Of a stretch of DNA of 64,000 nt, positions 34,001-43,446 are shown one piece after another. Each line of letters starts with the position of its first letter. Within the stretch, counting starts at the first letter, position 1. The DNA lies in contig JADWQD010000019.1 in NCBI GenBank assembly GCA_016110215.1, positions 372,001-436,000 on the forward strand, in the 5' to 3' direction. Position numbers and translations under genes: made by a program. A model generated the notes under the pieces. It had not been told where the DNA came from. It did not search any database and worked only from the letters and a program-made list of their open reading frames with translations. The DNA comes from Capronia americana. Lineage: Eukaryota > Ascomycota > Eurotiomycetes > Chaetothyriales > Herpotrichiellaceae.

Positions 34001-34731
34001 AACACTCCTTCGGCAGATGACCATATGGTACATTACGCCAGAGGCCAGGGATTAGGTCTTCCGGGCGGATTGGCTCCGAATAGAAGGTCATTTGTCGTTC
34101 GGCAGCTCCTGGGGCAGATTCTAGTGACCCATAGGCTTTGAGAACTCCATTGTTGACAAATCACTGACCGGGCTCCTTTCATCGCGATTGCATCCTCGAA
34201 GATGTCTGCGAATGTGATCACCCGGTTTGGAAACTTCTTTAGTTTCGCTTCAATAGTCACTTCCTTCCCTGGCGGCGGAAGGTGGACAGTCCGGTCGATT
34301 CTGGAGACCGATTCAAGAAGGTGTCGCATAATATCTCGATTTCTAGGGTCATTGGCAGATGCGTACACGCTTGCTCCCAGAAGTCCCAATCCTTGAATTT
34401 GTTCATGGTCAAAGACTTGCGATAAGGGGGCCGCTGCATCCCCGGCAGGTTTCGGCAGATGTAGGCTTTGGGGGACCTTCGATTTTTGTTGTTGCTTGGC
34501 AGCATAATTGTCAGGTTGGCTCCCCCCTGGCTTCAGTGATGGCGGTTCGTCCGTAAGGTCAATAGGCTCCCCCAATTCCAAGTTCAAAAGATGGGCAGGG
34601 CCATTGAAATGGCCATATGTACGGTTGTACACTAGATCTCGTGCCTCCACCTGTTTACCTTCATTGAACAACTTTGTGATATGTCGACGAAAGTCTGCCT
34701 CACTTCGAAATGTTGGTTCGCTGCTCTCCAT
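31068..34731 (-). pseudogene. Large unrecognised protein gene, broken by four same-direction frame shifts and one stop
   Basis: On the minus strand, protein-like sequence runs from an ATG at 34731 to a stop at 31068 but changes frame near 34160, 33897, 33197 and 32598. It meets an in-frame TGA at 32330..32328, directly followed by ATG in the same frame. Read through, it would encode about 1,200 residues. Each shift is of the same sense (skip one base), and most lie at or next to short homopolymers, including C8 at 32602..32595. Recognisable pieces include an N-terminal Gln/Lys/Pro-rich part, a segment with HKCQCKECSN near 32290, and Glu/Arg-rich helices at the end. I recognise no family. Short non-canonical introns could explain two or three shifts, but not the first, where all joins create a stop. 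Decay, assembly indels or recoding remain possible. Confidence 0.5.
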
Positions 34732-35361
34732 CTTAGATACTTCAATTCACCCAGTCGACTTTGTCGCAACAGTCTGAGCAGGGTAGGATGTCGCTGTTCC
34801 GCTTCAACGTGGACACTGTAGATTTCTCTCCCACGAGGGTAGGAACTGCTCCGGGGTGACTGCGCTTTGCGTTCCACTACTTCGTAGGCGGTGTCGTTTC
34901 AATCGCTAGGACAAGTGATATCAAATGTTGCCTGATCGGATGCGGAAAGTTTGAGACGTTTAAAGGTAAGGATCAGGGTGATTGTGTTCTGAGGTTGAGC
35001 GTATTCTGATCGCTTTGGGTTGAATTAGCGGCAGGGGTCAGCGCGAGTGAGAAGGCTGTGAGGGAATCGAAAGGATATTCACCCGGGAGTCTCAGACTGC
35101 TGCCAGCCGCCGGATAGGACAGCCTCACTTTCGTGAGATGAAGATATCTGCGCAAGCAGCGATGGCGAGATGCTGAACGCGGGGAGTGAACAGGAGCACG
35201 AGGATGTGTATGGGAGGTAGAGCAAGAGCGCGAGTGAGTGTAAGGTGAGAGTACTGGGGGCTCATATCCAGAGATCGGCTGATTTGCTGAGGGAATAAAT
35301 GGACAGAGGCGCTGGTTGTTAACTTCTACCAACATCCATCTACTAGTCTGCAGATTTCGAG
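34732..35361. other. Spacer between the broken gene and the relic
   Basis: About 630 bp divergent from the broken gene. No supported gene. It would contain that gene's promoter. Confidence 0.35.
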
Positions 35362-36209
35362 ATGGGGGTGAATAGCAAGTCCTGGTATAAGGCTTCAGGC
35401 GAAGGATCTTCTACATTTAATCCGAATGATTTTCTCGGCTTGACAGGAGGATACCCGGGAGACTGGGTGATTGGCAAGTCAAAGGTCTTCCAAGGAACCA
35501 ACTATCTGAAGGGATAATCCCTAAACATCGTAGCAGACGAAACATCAACCGCTACACCAGAAACCGAGATCATAGAAGAAAATTTCCCCGCCCGAAATAG
35601 CTGATAACGGTGAACTATCCGGATATACCGGTGGAAGCCAAGCCAACCCCTTGGACACTGAGCAACAAGCTTTCCTCAACAACCTCCGAATGGGTATCCA
35701 GAACACCCTCATCGAAACTATACGACCAGAATCTCTCGAGCCGGACGAGACGGGGCGGGGGACCGACACCGAAACCTAACCCCCGAACTGGCCCCTGAAT
35801 AACCAGGTTATTCGGTTCCAGTAACAAGATCGGACTCCAACGGGTTGGACCTTTTCGGATATATAAGCGAATAGGTCGGAACGCATACGAGCTCCAGACA
35901 GGGGACGAACAGGGCCAGCTTCCACTCGACTGACGTATACAGCCTATTGTAACGGTGAGCAGCTCGAGCCAGCCCGTACCGAAGACGACGGACACAGAGG
36001 ATAATACTAACAAACCCGCTATAGGTATAGAATAACGAATACGGAATCGAGCGCATCATCAAGGAATGAACCCGAAATGGCAGACCGGTTACTAAGTCAG
36101 ACAGAAAGGATTCGGACCGGAACACGACCGCTGGTACCGGCTGTACCTACTGCTCAACGTTATGTATCTGGCTGAGAACTTCGAAAAACACTTGCGGCGT
36201 CAGACGTGA
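35362..36209 (+). mobile_element. Decayed coding sequence ending in a chromodomain-like segment (possible Ty3/Gypsy relic)
   Basis: A frame from the ATG at 35362 (MGVNSKSWYKASGEG) reaches a TAA at 35515, continues protein-like in the same frame, shifts by one base near 35602 and continues to a TAA near 35775. Further frame changes and stops follow. The last piece, about 36070-36206, contains VRQKGFGPEHDRWYRL and an alpha-helical end (LAENFEKHLRRQ). That pattern resembles the chromodomain found at the end of Ty3/Gypsy integrases of fungi. No reverse transcriptase or integrase core is present, so this would be an internally deleted remnant. I did not find long terminal repeats. Confidence 0.4.
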
Positions 36210-36531
36210 TGGCAGCCCATTAAGTGTAACAGCAACTGAAACGTATACCCTCTCGGAAGGCACGCGAATCCAGATTGAATTGACTACTCGGAGGAACAAC
36301 GAGCTGAAGAAGAACGCGACAAAGTTTGGAAGAATAGAAATAAAGGTGAAGTGAAGTTGAATATAATTCACTGCCGTAGGCGCCAGTGACATGAGGCTTC
36401 GCAAAACCCCCTCTCGCCTTACTCTTTCATTTTATTTTACAACCTCTCCCTTGACTCACTCTCTCATCTCGTTTACCGACATCGTACACTACCACCCGCC
36501 TGAAGACGCTAAATTGGCAACCTACATCACG

Positions 36532-37989
36532 ATGCCACGCATTGGCGGTATGACCATACACCTAGCCAAGCGCCGAGTACGCGAGGGATTCAAGCAACAT
36601 AGGACCTTGAACGAGAAAGATGTCAACTTCTTGCACCAGCGGGATGAATGGGAAGATGTCTATGCGAAAGAATCCGACGCTTTCAGAGCCGCCGCGGACA
36701 AGATCAAGAAGAAGAAGACCCCCTGGATCCCGGCGGATGACGAAGACAGAACCGAAACACCCGAAACTAGTACGCCAGTAGCAGCTAAGACGAAGCGAAC
36801 CGGCAAAAGAACGAAGACTCAGGATCACCAAAAAGAAAAGGCTATACCGACCCCGGATATCGGCCAAGACGAACAGGAAGACGATACGAGAGCGAGGAAG
36901 AGAACTAGAGTTATTAAGGCCTCAAACTCGCAATGGAAAGCGAACTTCAGCCACCTTCTCAATAAACCGGAACCAGAGCCGGAACCGGAGGTCGAAATTG
37001 ACGTCGTAGAAATCCCAGTCGGTACATTTCCCGGAGACCCAGAACCCGAAAGACTCATCACGGCGACTCTCGATCACCGCGGCTTTCGCTGGTGCATCAG
37101 GAACTTAACGGGGGACGGAAACATGATCATCCCTGGAGACGAATACAATACACCCGGAAACAGCCCATTCCACACTGCATTCGAAAAAATCGAAGTGAAC
37201 TGGCTGCCTTCAGTAGTCGAACATACATCGTCATGGCAAACATTCACAAACTTCCTATGGAAGGAAATGAACAAGAAAGAAGTCGAAATGCCATGGAGAA
37301 GCCCAGTGGACTGGGTCGACTACAAATGGACAGGACTGGTTTACCATTTCCTCTCCCTTCCGATGGCCGAGATGACCAATTTCGTTCGGGACACTGGGAC
37401 CTCCACCGCGGAGCTGGCAGCTAGAGTGATGCAAGCTGCCAGACACACAGCGGAAGCCGCAAACGAAGCTCAGCAACGAGCCGAAGCCATCCTTAGGCTG
37501 ACCGAAAACAACATAGTTGAACCGGAACTGAGATCTGTTGTGCTCTCCGCCTACATCCGCCAATGGACCGCATCCACAAACGCTATGAAGGAGCTATTCG
37601 ATGGGAGGCGAAAGCCGCTAGGCAAGCTACAAGGACCCGATGCAGCTGTTTTTCAAGGCATACAGAAGGCTGAATCCCGCAGTCAAAGCACCGCTAAAGC
37701 ATACCTCGACCGGAATTTCGAAACCTCAAATGATCTTCAGAAATTTCTCGAAGGATTGAGACAGGGTACCGAATCCGAACAGAATTGGGCAACGTGGATG
37801 ATGAAGCAGGAGAAATTCCAGCAGTTGAGGAGCACACCGGATGAGACGGACGACAGGATGGAGGCGGGCAACAGGAGGCAACAGGATGAAGGCGGGCAAC
37901 AGGATGAAGGCGGGCAACAGGATGAAGGCGGGCAACAGGATGAAGGCGGGCAACAGGAGCTATGGTACTGGCGGAGCAGACATCAATAA
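36532..37989 (+). CDS. Orphan protein with basic N-terminus and QQDEGG tandem tail
   Basis: The open frame starts upstream at 36391, but the ATG at 36532 (MPRIGGMTIHLAKRRV) gives the cleaner start and 485 residues. The N-terminal third is highly charged and disordered, with nuclear-type basic runs (KIKKKKTPW, KTKRTGKRTK, RARKRTR) and an EPEPEPEVE acidic run. A globular middle follows (VDWVDYKWTGLVYHFLSLPM), then an Ala/Gln/Glu-rich helical stretch (ARHTAEAANEAQQRAEAILR). The end holds about four QQDEGG units. No family is recognised. It is the only long intact frame in its part of the island and lies head to head with the broken 31-35 kb gene beyond a decayed relic. It could be cellular, or a structural protein of an unrecognised mobile element. 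Confidence 0.6.
   Translation: MPRIGGMTIHLAKRRVREGFKQHRTLNEKDVNFLHQRDEWEDVYAKESDAFRAAADKIKKKKTPWIPADDEDRTETPETSTPVAAKTKRTGKRTKTQDHQKEKAIPTPDIGQDEQEDDTRARKRTRVIKASNSQWKANFSHLLNKPEPEPEPEVEIDVVEIPVGTFPGDPEPERLITATLDHRGFRWCIRNLTGDGNMIIPGDEYNTPGNSPFHTAFEKIEVNWLPSVVEHTSSWQTFTNFLWKEMNKKEVEMPWRSPVDWVDYKWTGLVYHFLSLPMAEMTNFVRDTGTSTAELAARVMQAARHTAEAANEAQQRAEAILRLTENNIVEPELRSVVLSAYIRQWTASTNAMKELFDGRRKPLGKLQGPDAAVFQGIQKAESRSQSTAKAYLDRNFETSNDLQKFLEGLRQGTESEQNWATWMMKQEKFQQLRSTPDETDDRMEAGNRRQQDEGGQQDEGGQQDEGGQQDEGGQQELWYWRSRHQ
37876..37958 (+). repeat. 18-bp coding tandem repeat
   Basis: About four near-perfect copies of an 18-bp unit reading CAACAGGATGAAGGCGGG, in frame, encoding QQDEGG at the C-terminus of the orphan protein. 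The copies are almost identical, so the expansion is recent. Confidence 0.9.
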
Positions 37990-38430
37990 CACGGTAAGGG
38001 TACCGAGCTTTTTTGAACGGGGGACATCGTTATGGAGGCCCGAGCGTCAAATGTGCTGTTCCATAGGATATCCTAGCCGCAGAGAACAACATTACTATGC
38101 ATGAATCTCCTCACACTCCATGACTATGTACTTCCGAGCCTTGAGCACCCTAGTTTAGATTAGCTTGGAGCTCTCCTTGCATGAGAATTCCGGATCCCAT
38201 GTCGACGGGGAGAATGTAATATCCATGTTGAGACTACTGGCACCAAATGTTCCTTCGGCTGCCGTGGCAGCTTACCAGATGCCTTGGGACAGACACCGGT
38301 AGCGAATGATAGGGTCAAACCCGATTTAGATAAAAAGAATCGAACCATACAGCTCACCTTGAATGGATAAAGCTGGACCTCAAGCTGTTGCGGACAATTG
38401 ACCAGTATCCTGGTTGAATTTCTTACTTAA

Positions 38431-38595
38431 CTCGGGGACTTTGACCTCCCGAAGATCGGTCTACCAGCACGCAAAGTAGGAATCTTCAAGCAGCTAATGT
38501 CCCCGATCCTGCCGTTGAAGGCTGATTACCAGGTCGACAATATATCGGTAGCAGACGATATTGGATTCGGGAAAGCCCAAACCGAGCTGAGTTGA
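38431..38595 (+). pseudogene. Short decayed coding fragment
   Basis: A 54-codon stretch between a TAA at 38428 and a TGA at 38593 reads as ordinary protein (DFDLPKIGLPARKVGIFKQL, then a VDNISVADDIGFGK segment). Neighbouring sequence in the same frame is interrupted. Source family unknown. Confidence 0.3.
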
Positions 38596-39180
38596 TCTGG
38601 GGGACCCGGCCACGAATTATAGCTGGCCAGAGCACCGGGCACCTCAGCGACGGCAGCTTCCGGGATTCGGTGGTGAAGACGATGATTTTTGTAATCTAAC
38701 AGTCATTGATTGTGACACTATCTCTCGAGATAGTCTCAGGCTATGTGTATATGTACAGAAGCTTTTTTTTGGCATTTCCTTTTGTTGTGCACCAGCAGAT
38801 CGCTTTTGGAAGAAATAGGAAAACCCGCGTACTCCCTCGACACGGACAGCTCTAGTCCCCCTTGCCCTCATTCGCATGCATCGCAAGGGCTTCGTCCTGC
38901 CTAATCAATCCTGCTGACCCGATCGTCCCCCGCCATCGACTAGTTCCATTACCTCTGGAGCCTCATCCTGAATCACACTGAAATTGCTTACAAAAAAAAG
39001 GTGTATTAGTTCAGTTGTACGTCGTTTGTCACAAGCCTGAAATGATGTTAACAAGACACAGGCGTGCTTTCAATTTGGCGTTCAGTGTTTGTACTTTGGT
39101 GTTGGGCGTTTCGGAGTTCTGGTAGGGACTGCTCTCACCAATTCGGAACGAAACTGACAACTTTAGACGACATTTGCTTT

Positions 39181-39290
39181 CGGTTCGTGCTGCTCGACTC
39201 TCACATTCGGCTCGTGCTGCTCGACTCTCACGCTCCGCCGTGCTGCTCGACTCTCAGGGTCCCGCCGTGCTGCTCGACTCTCACGCTTCC
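39181..39290 (+). repeat. Minisatellite array B, about four units of roughly 27 bp
   Basis: Units share the core GTGCTGCTCGACTCTCA, with spacers such as CATTCGGCTC and CGCTCCGCC. The core is close to the GCTGTTCGACACTCA core of array A. The preceding 120 bp (GGCGTTCAGTGTT, GGCGTTTCGGAGTTCTGGTA) also align with sequence before array A, so the two loci are copies of one larger element. Confidence 0.7.
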
Positions 39291-40378
39291 CCCTTTCCGA
39301 GCGGGCCGATTTTCTTCGAAAGCCAATTTCCAGACTCTGGTTCGGCAGGTTCTGCAGATTTGCTGCATGAGCATTGGCGTGAGAAGCTCTTCTCCATATA
39401 TCCATGCTTCGCTCGGCGCACCACAGCGAGCGTGAATGTGGCAAAGATCCACATTCAACACGGACATCTGCCAGCTATTACAAACACAGCATCTTCTTGC
39501 CTAAGCTTTTGGCAACGAAGTTCATCTCATAGAAGTCCACCGCAATGATTTCTGAAAGCACCATCTGAAAACAACCATCTGAAAGCAACCATCTGAAAGC
39601 AATATTAACAGCTCACCGACGATCTATTTGGAATGAAGACAGCTTTGAACAATTTGCAGAAATGTTGCATGATATTGTACTGGTCGTGGACTGCTGTGCA
39701 GACCCTGAACGCCGAGATCTCCTGAAACATCAGCCTTGTTAGTTAGTTCACGGAGGCCGACGGACATTGACGGACGAACTCGCAAGCATCCACATCTGGG
39801 CATCTGGGTCGCCAAAGGTAGTGGGTAATTCCCAATTTACCCGAAATCTCCAAAACAACCGTTAGGCCAGTGCGCTGGAAATGATAGCTACAGGCATGAT
39901 TTTGTCTGGGAATGCCGAGGGCCGGGCAATAACAATCAAATATATTGCCTCTGTTGGATTCTTGTATTTCCAGCGGGACCTGCAGCGGAACCTAGTCTTC
40001 GACTGCGACGATCGGAAGACCACCAACCGCGGAATGATGGTAGTAGGAGCGCAGTTGTACCTCGTAGAAAGGAGCCATTACGTGAATCTCATGCAAGGTG
40101 CTCGCGCTGCTGGTGGGATACAGTAGGAGAGTGACAGGGACGAGAGGTGGCTTGGTGCAGGTTGCGCAGGGCCACGGCACGACCAGTTTCGGAGAAAGTC
40201 GATGATTCCGCCAATCAGATTTTGCTCACAATAACCGCATTTCTCTCTACGAGGAATTTCCTACATTTTACACAGCACGCGCCCCATTCACCCATATGAA
40301 AGCTAGGTATTCGCCAGTGCTCCATTGCCCCAGGCCTCACTTACTCGCTACTTCTCCGTAATCTCATATTCCGTCGGG

Positions 40379-41225
40379 ATGCCGCTCGACACCCTTTCAA
40401 CATACTCCCAGACGTTGCTGCGGCAAGACGGACGAAGATGGAACGAACTGCGCCGCATCACCGCTTCAATCTCGACACAGCCCTCTAGCGATGGTTCAAG
40501 CTTGCTGACACTGGGGAACACGGTGGTACTATGCACGGTGACCGGTCCAAGAGAAGGGTATGCTTGAGCTCTACAATGTCTTCCCTACTTCGCAGAGGGG
40601 GCTAACCATCGACCTCCACCCCCGCAGTCGTGGCCAGAGAGACAACAAAAACGCCCTCGTTGAGACCGACATCAACATCGCTCCTTTTGCAACAATGGAC
40701 CGCCGCCGCCGTGTTCGCGCAGATAAGCGAATTCAAGAACTTCAATCTACGATTTCCTCCGCCTTCCAATCGCACCTGTTCACACACCTGTACCCGCGCT
40801 CTACCATTTCAATTTCCCTACACGTGCTCAGTCTTGATGGAGGACTTCTAGTCGCTTGCCTCAACGCAGCCAGTCTCGCACTCGTCGACGCCGGTGTGCC
40901 CATGCCGAGTATTCTCTCCGCCGTGAGCTGCGGCGTCATCGTCCCGTCCGAGGACTCGAAGGCGACACCGGAACCATTGTTGGACCTGAACACTGCAGAG
41001 GAGCAAGAATTGGCATATCTCTCCATCGCGACAGTATCTGGCGGCGAAGGTGCGGAAGACAAAGTGTCAGTGTTGGTGATGGAGTCAAGAGTGGAGATTG
41101 CGACGGGTAGTGGGAAGGTCGAAGCTATGCTGGCGACAGGTGTGGACGGGTGTCGGGAGGTGAGGAGGAAAATGGAGGATGTGATTAGGAAGCATGGAGC
41201 GAAGGTTATGATGAGTCTGCGGTGA
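40379..41225 (+). CDS. RRP41: Exosome complex RNase PH-like subunit Rrp41 (Ski6), two exons
   Basis: Exons 40379..40557 and 40628..41225, with a 70-bp GTATGC..GCAG intron, give 258 residues. The N-terminus has the RNase PH lead LLRQDGRRWNELRRI, then GNTVVLCTVTGPREG. Across the splice come RGQRDNKNALVETDINIAPF and an arginine-rich ADKRIQELQSTI segment. The second half has SISLHVLSLDGGLLVACLNAASLALVDAGVPM, the usual subunit-packing part. Rrp41 is one of the six ring subunits of the RNA exosome in nucleus and cytoplasm and is catalytically inactive in fungi (family knowledge). Length is normal for the family. Confidence 0.92.
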
Positions 41226-41662
41226 CTGGACCGGAACGATATACCGCGAATGCGGTGATAGACCGAATTTCCAGCACTCAACCCTATCGACGGGACGAAT
41301 GATTAAGAGTGTCTACGGGCTCGAAGTGCGACCCTCGACTGGAGAAGGAGAACGACTCGACGACAAAACCACGCGTCGACAGCATCATGAGCATAATCCG
41401 TCAATGAATCCAGTTGCTCGACCCATGGATTGTCATTTTGGCAGCTGATCGCGCTCCACTCTGCCACTGCAGCCTCTCTCGATCGAAGCTACAACACATC
41501 AATGCTGTTGACACTCAGGTACCATGATGGATATTTCTGTTCAAGCCCAGAAATGGATTGATATTCCCCCCCCTCAATCCTCAATGCGCTTGCGACGCCC
41601 TGACGACATCATCCGACGACTGGTATACTAGGCGGATACCACCTTGCCTCCAACACCTATGC
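41226..41662. other. Convergent intergenic stretch
   Basis: 3' flanks of RRP41 and of the minus-strand orphan. No gene is seen. Confidence 0.5.
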
Positions 41663-42202
41663 CTACACTGACGACTGTTCCCGCCTACCTTCCCACTTTT
41701 CGATGATATCGACTAAGGTATCTGTCGCCGTATCCATCATCTGCTTCACTTCGTCCGACAGCTCTTCGCCTTCATGTCCTCGGCCCTGTATATGTTGCTT
41801 CACCCTCTCCATCGCCTGCTTCAGCCGTTGATACTCCGCGTTGTTCTTGAGCCTTGGCGGTGTGGTGGGCACAATAGGTGCGAACTGGGATGCCTGCGTA
41901 TAGGTCTCGAGTTTGGAGTCAGTCAGGAACATTTCAAACTTGGCATGGATTGCTTGTCTAACCTCGGATCTGCTTGGCCTGAAGACGCTGGACGGCTGGT
42001 TGTTGGCGTTGCCATCACCATTGGCAATGTCCTTGATATAGGCAACGCCCGCCTTGACCACCTTGGTCATCGGGTTGTCTTTGGGCTCGCACTCCGGCAC
42101 ATCGTCGATATATCGTTGTGGGACGAGGAGTTGTAATTCCTCGCGGGCGCTATTCTCGGCGTCGCGACGGAGCTGAGCATACCTCGCTGGATTCGAAGAC
42201 AT
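41663..42202 (-). CDS. Orphan soluble protein, 179 residues
   Basis: Intronless, from the ATG at 42202 (MSSNPARYAQLRRDAENSAR). The protein is charged and largely helical with no signal peptide or membrane segment. It has a central low-complexity loop (NGDGNANNQPSS) and two helical blocks (RSEVRQAIHAKFEMFLTD and YQRLKQAMERVKQHIQG). Composition and an uninterrupted frame of 179 codons support a real gene. I recognise no family and assign no function. Confidence 0.6.
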   Translation of the reverse strand: MSSNPARYAQLRRDAENSAREELQLLVPQRYIDDVPECEPKDNPMTKVVKAGVAYIKDIANGDGNANNQPSSVFRPSRSEVRQAIHAKFEMFLTDSKLETYTQASQFAPIVPTTPPRLKNNAEYQRLKQAMERVKQHIQGRGHEGEELSDEVKQMMDTATDTLVDIIEKWEGRREQSSV

Positions 42203-43446
42203 CTCGGCCGTGGTCCAGGAAGATGGTGATGTTGTTCAAGTGGTCTCGCGGTTTGTCAAAGCTCGTGCTTGAAAGCGCGATCTGCTGAATTCCAGCTAGA
42301 GTCGTTCGATTCCTTGTCCACTCTGACTGCAGGTGGGTTCATACTTATATATACTTGTGGAGGTCTTGAGCCGATCTGAAAGGCAATTCCTGCGGCCTTT
42401 GCGTGACTTCACGCATTCAATGCATCTGGAGTTGGTGTCACTGAGCCCAAAGCTCTTTGTCACGAGGCAGTGCAAAAACAGGGGACTGGGCCTTGTCTTC
42501 ACGATTTTTTCGAGCAATGAAGAGTGACATGCTCACTGAACAGCCTTTTCGTCCAGTTGCTGCTTGGCAGCCTCCTTTGTCGTGACAATTGGTCGCGCCT
42601 TCACTGACCGGGCTGGCAGTAAGGTCGGTCACTGGGAAGCACCGGGTTGTTGACACACCAGAGTGATATAGGCAAAGAGGATTCATCGTGACAATCTGCT
42701 GAAGGAGAGAGGAGAATATTGGTGGAAGACGAGGCCAGACAGGATTGTGCAGGATGGTTATATTTATATGTATTCGCAAACCTACTGTTGGTATCCGCGC
42801 AGGCACTGTCGCCTTTGTCCTTTCACGATGTTTGTGACGCTTGCTCAAGCTCTCAACATACAAACTCGGAATCACAATCACAAGCACAAGCACAGCCAAT
42901 GCTCTGAGCTTGTTTGGCAATTCAAATTTCCGAACAAACGCGTTTGGCCCAGGCAAGCTGGCCCGCAAGAGTCGTTCACCCCCTACCGGCAGAAGTAAGT
43001 CCTCCGCCCAGATCGGACCGCCCTCGGAGCACTGCAAGACCCAGTCGGGCACATACTCATATGCCAGCCTATCCTTGGTTTGTTGCCATTGCGATGCGTC
43101 CTAGCATGCACTGGTCTCGCTTCTTCGTGCGTCTTGAGCTTGATCTTGAGCTTGACCTTGGTCCGGCCACTCCCCGTTTTTTCCCACTAGAGTCCACCGC
43201 GCGTTTGCCATCCCTGGAATCAGGCTATTATCACTCGAGACTTGTCGAGATTCACACGAGGTATGATTCGTGGTACATCAGGGCGTCTCGGAACAGGGGG
43301 TTTGTGCGCCTTGGAACGCAAATTGCGAAAATGGCATCGGTCGGGCCATCCCGGGATATAGCAGGCTATCGAGCAATTCGTACCGTTCAATACTTCTTTC
43401 GTTGGTGTAATGGTGATCTCCTTGTCTTCTAGGTACATGTGTCACA
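42203..43446. other. Intergenic region
   Basis: About 1.2 kb. Open frames on both strands (for example 42438-43052 minus, 42914-43432 plus) overlap each other and show no domain. CTTGAGCTTGAC short repeats occur near 43135-43160. Confidence 0.45.

Larger units (their letters stand above)
37990..40378. other. Right part of the accessory island
   Basis: About 2.4 kb without an intact gene. It contains a coding relic at 38431-38595, a second minisatellite locus around 39060-39290 and short ACCATCTGAAAGCA repeats at about 39560-39600. The last few hundred bases are the RRP41 promoter. Confidence 0.45.

Noticed and set aside
42914..43432. 172-codon plus frame
   Set aside because: Overlapped by opposite frames of similar length and without domain features.
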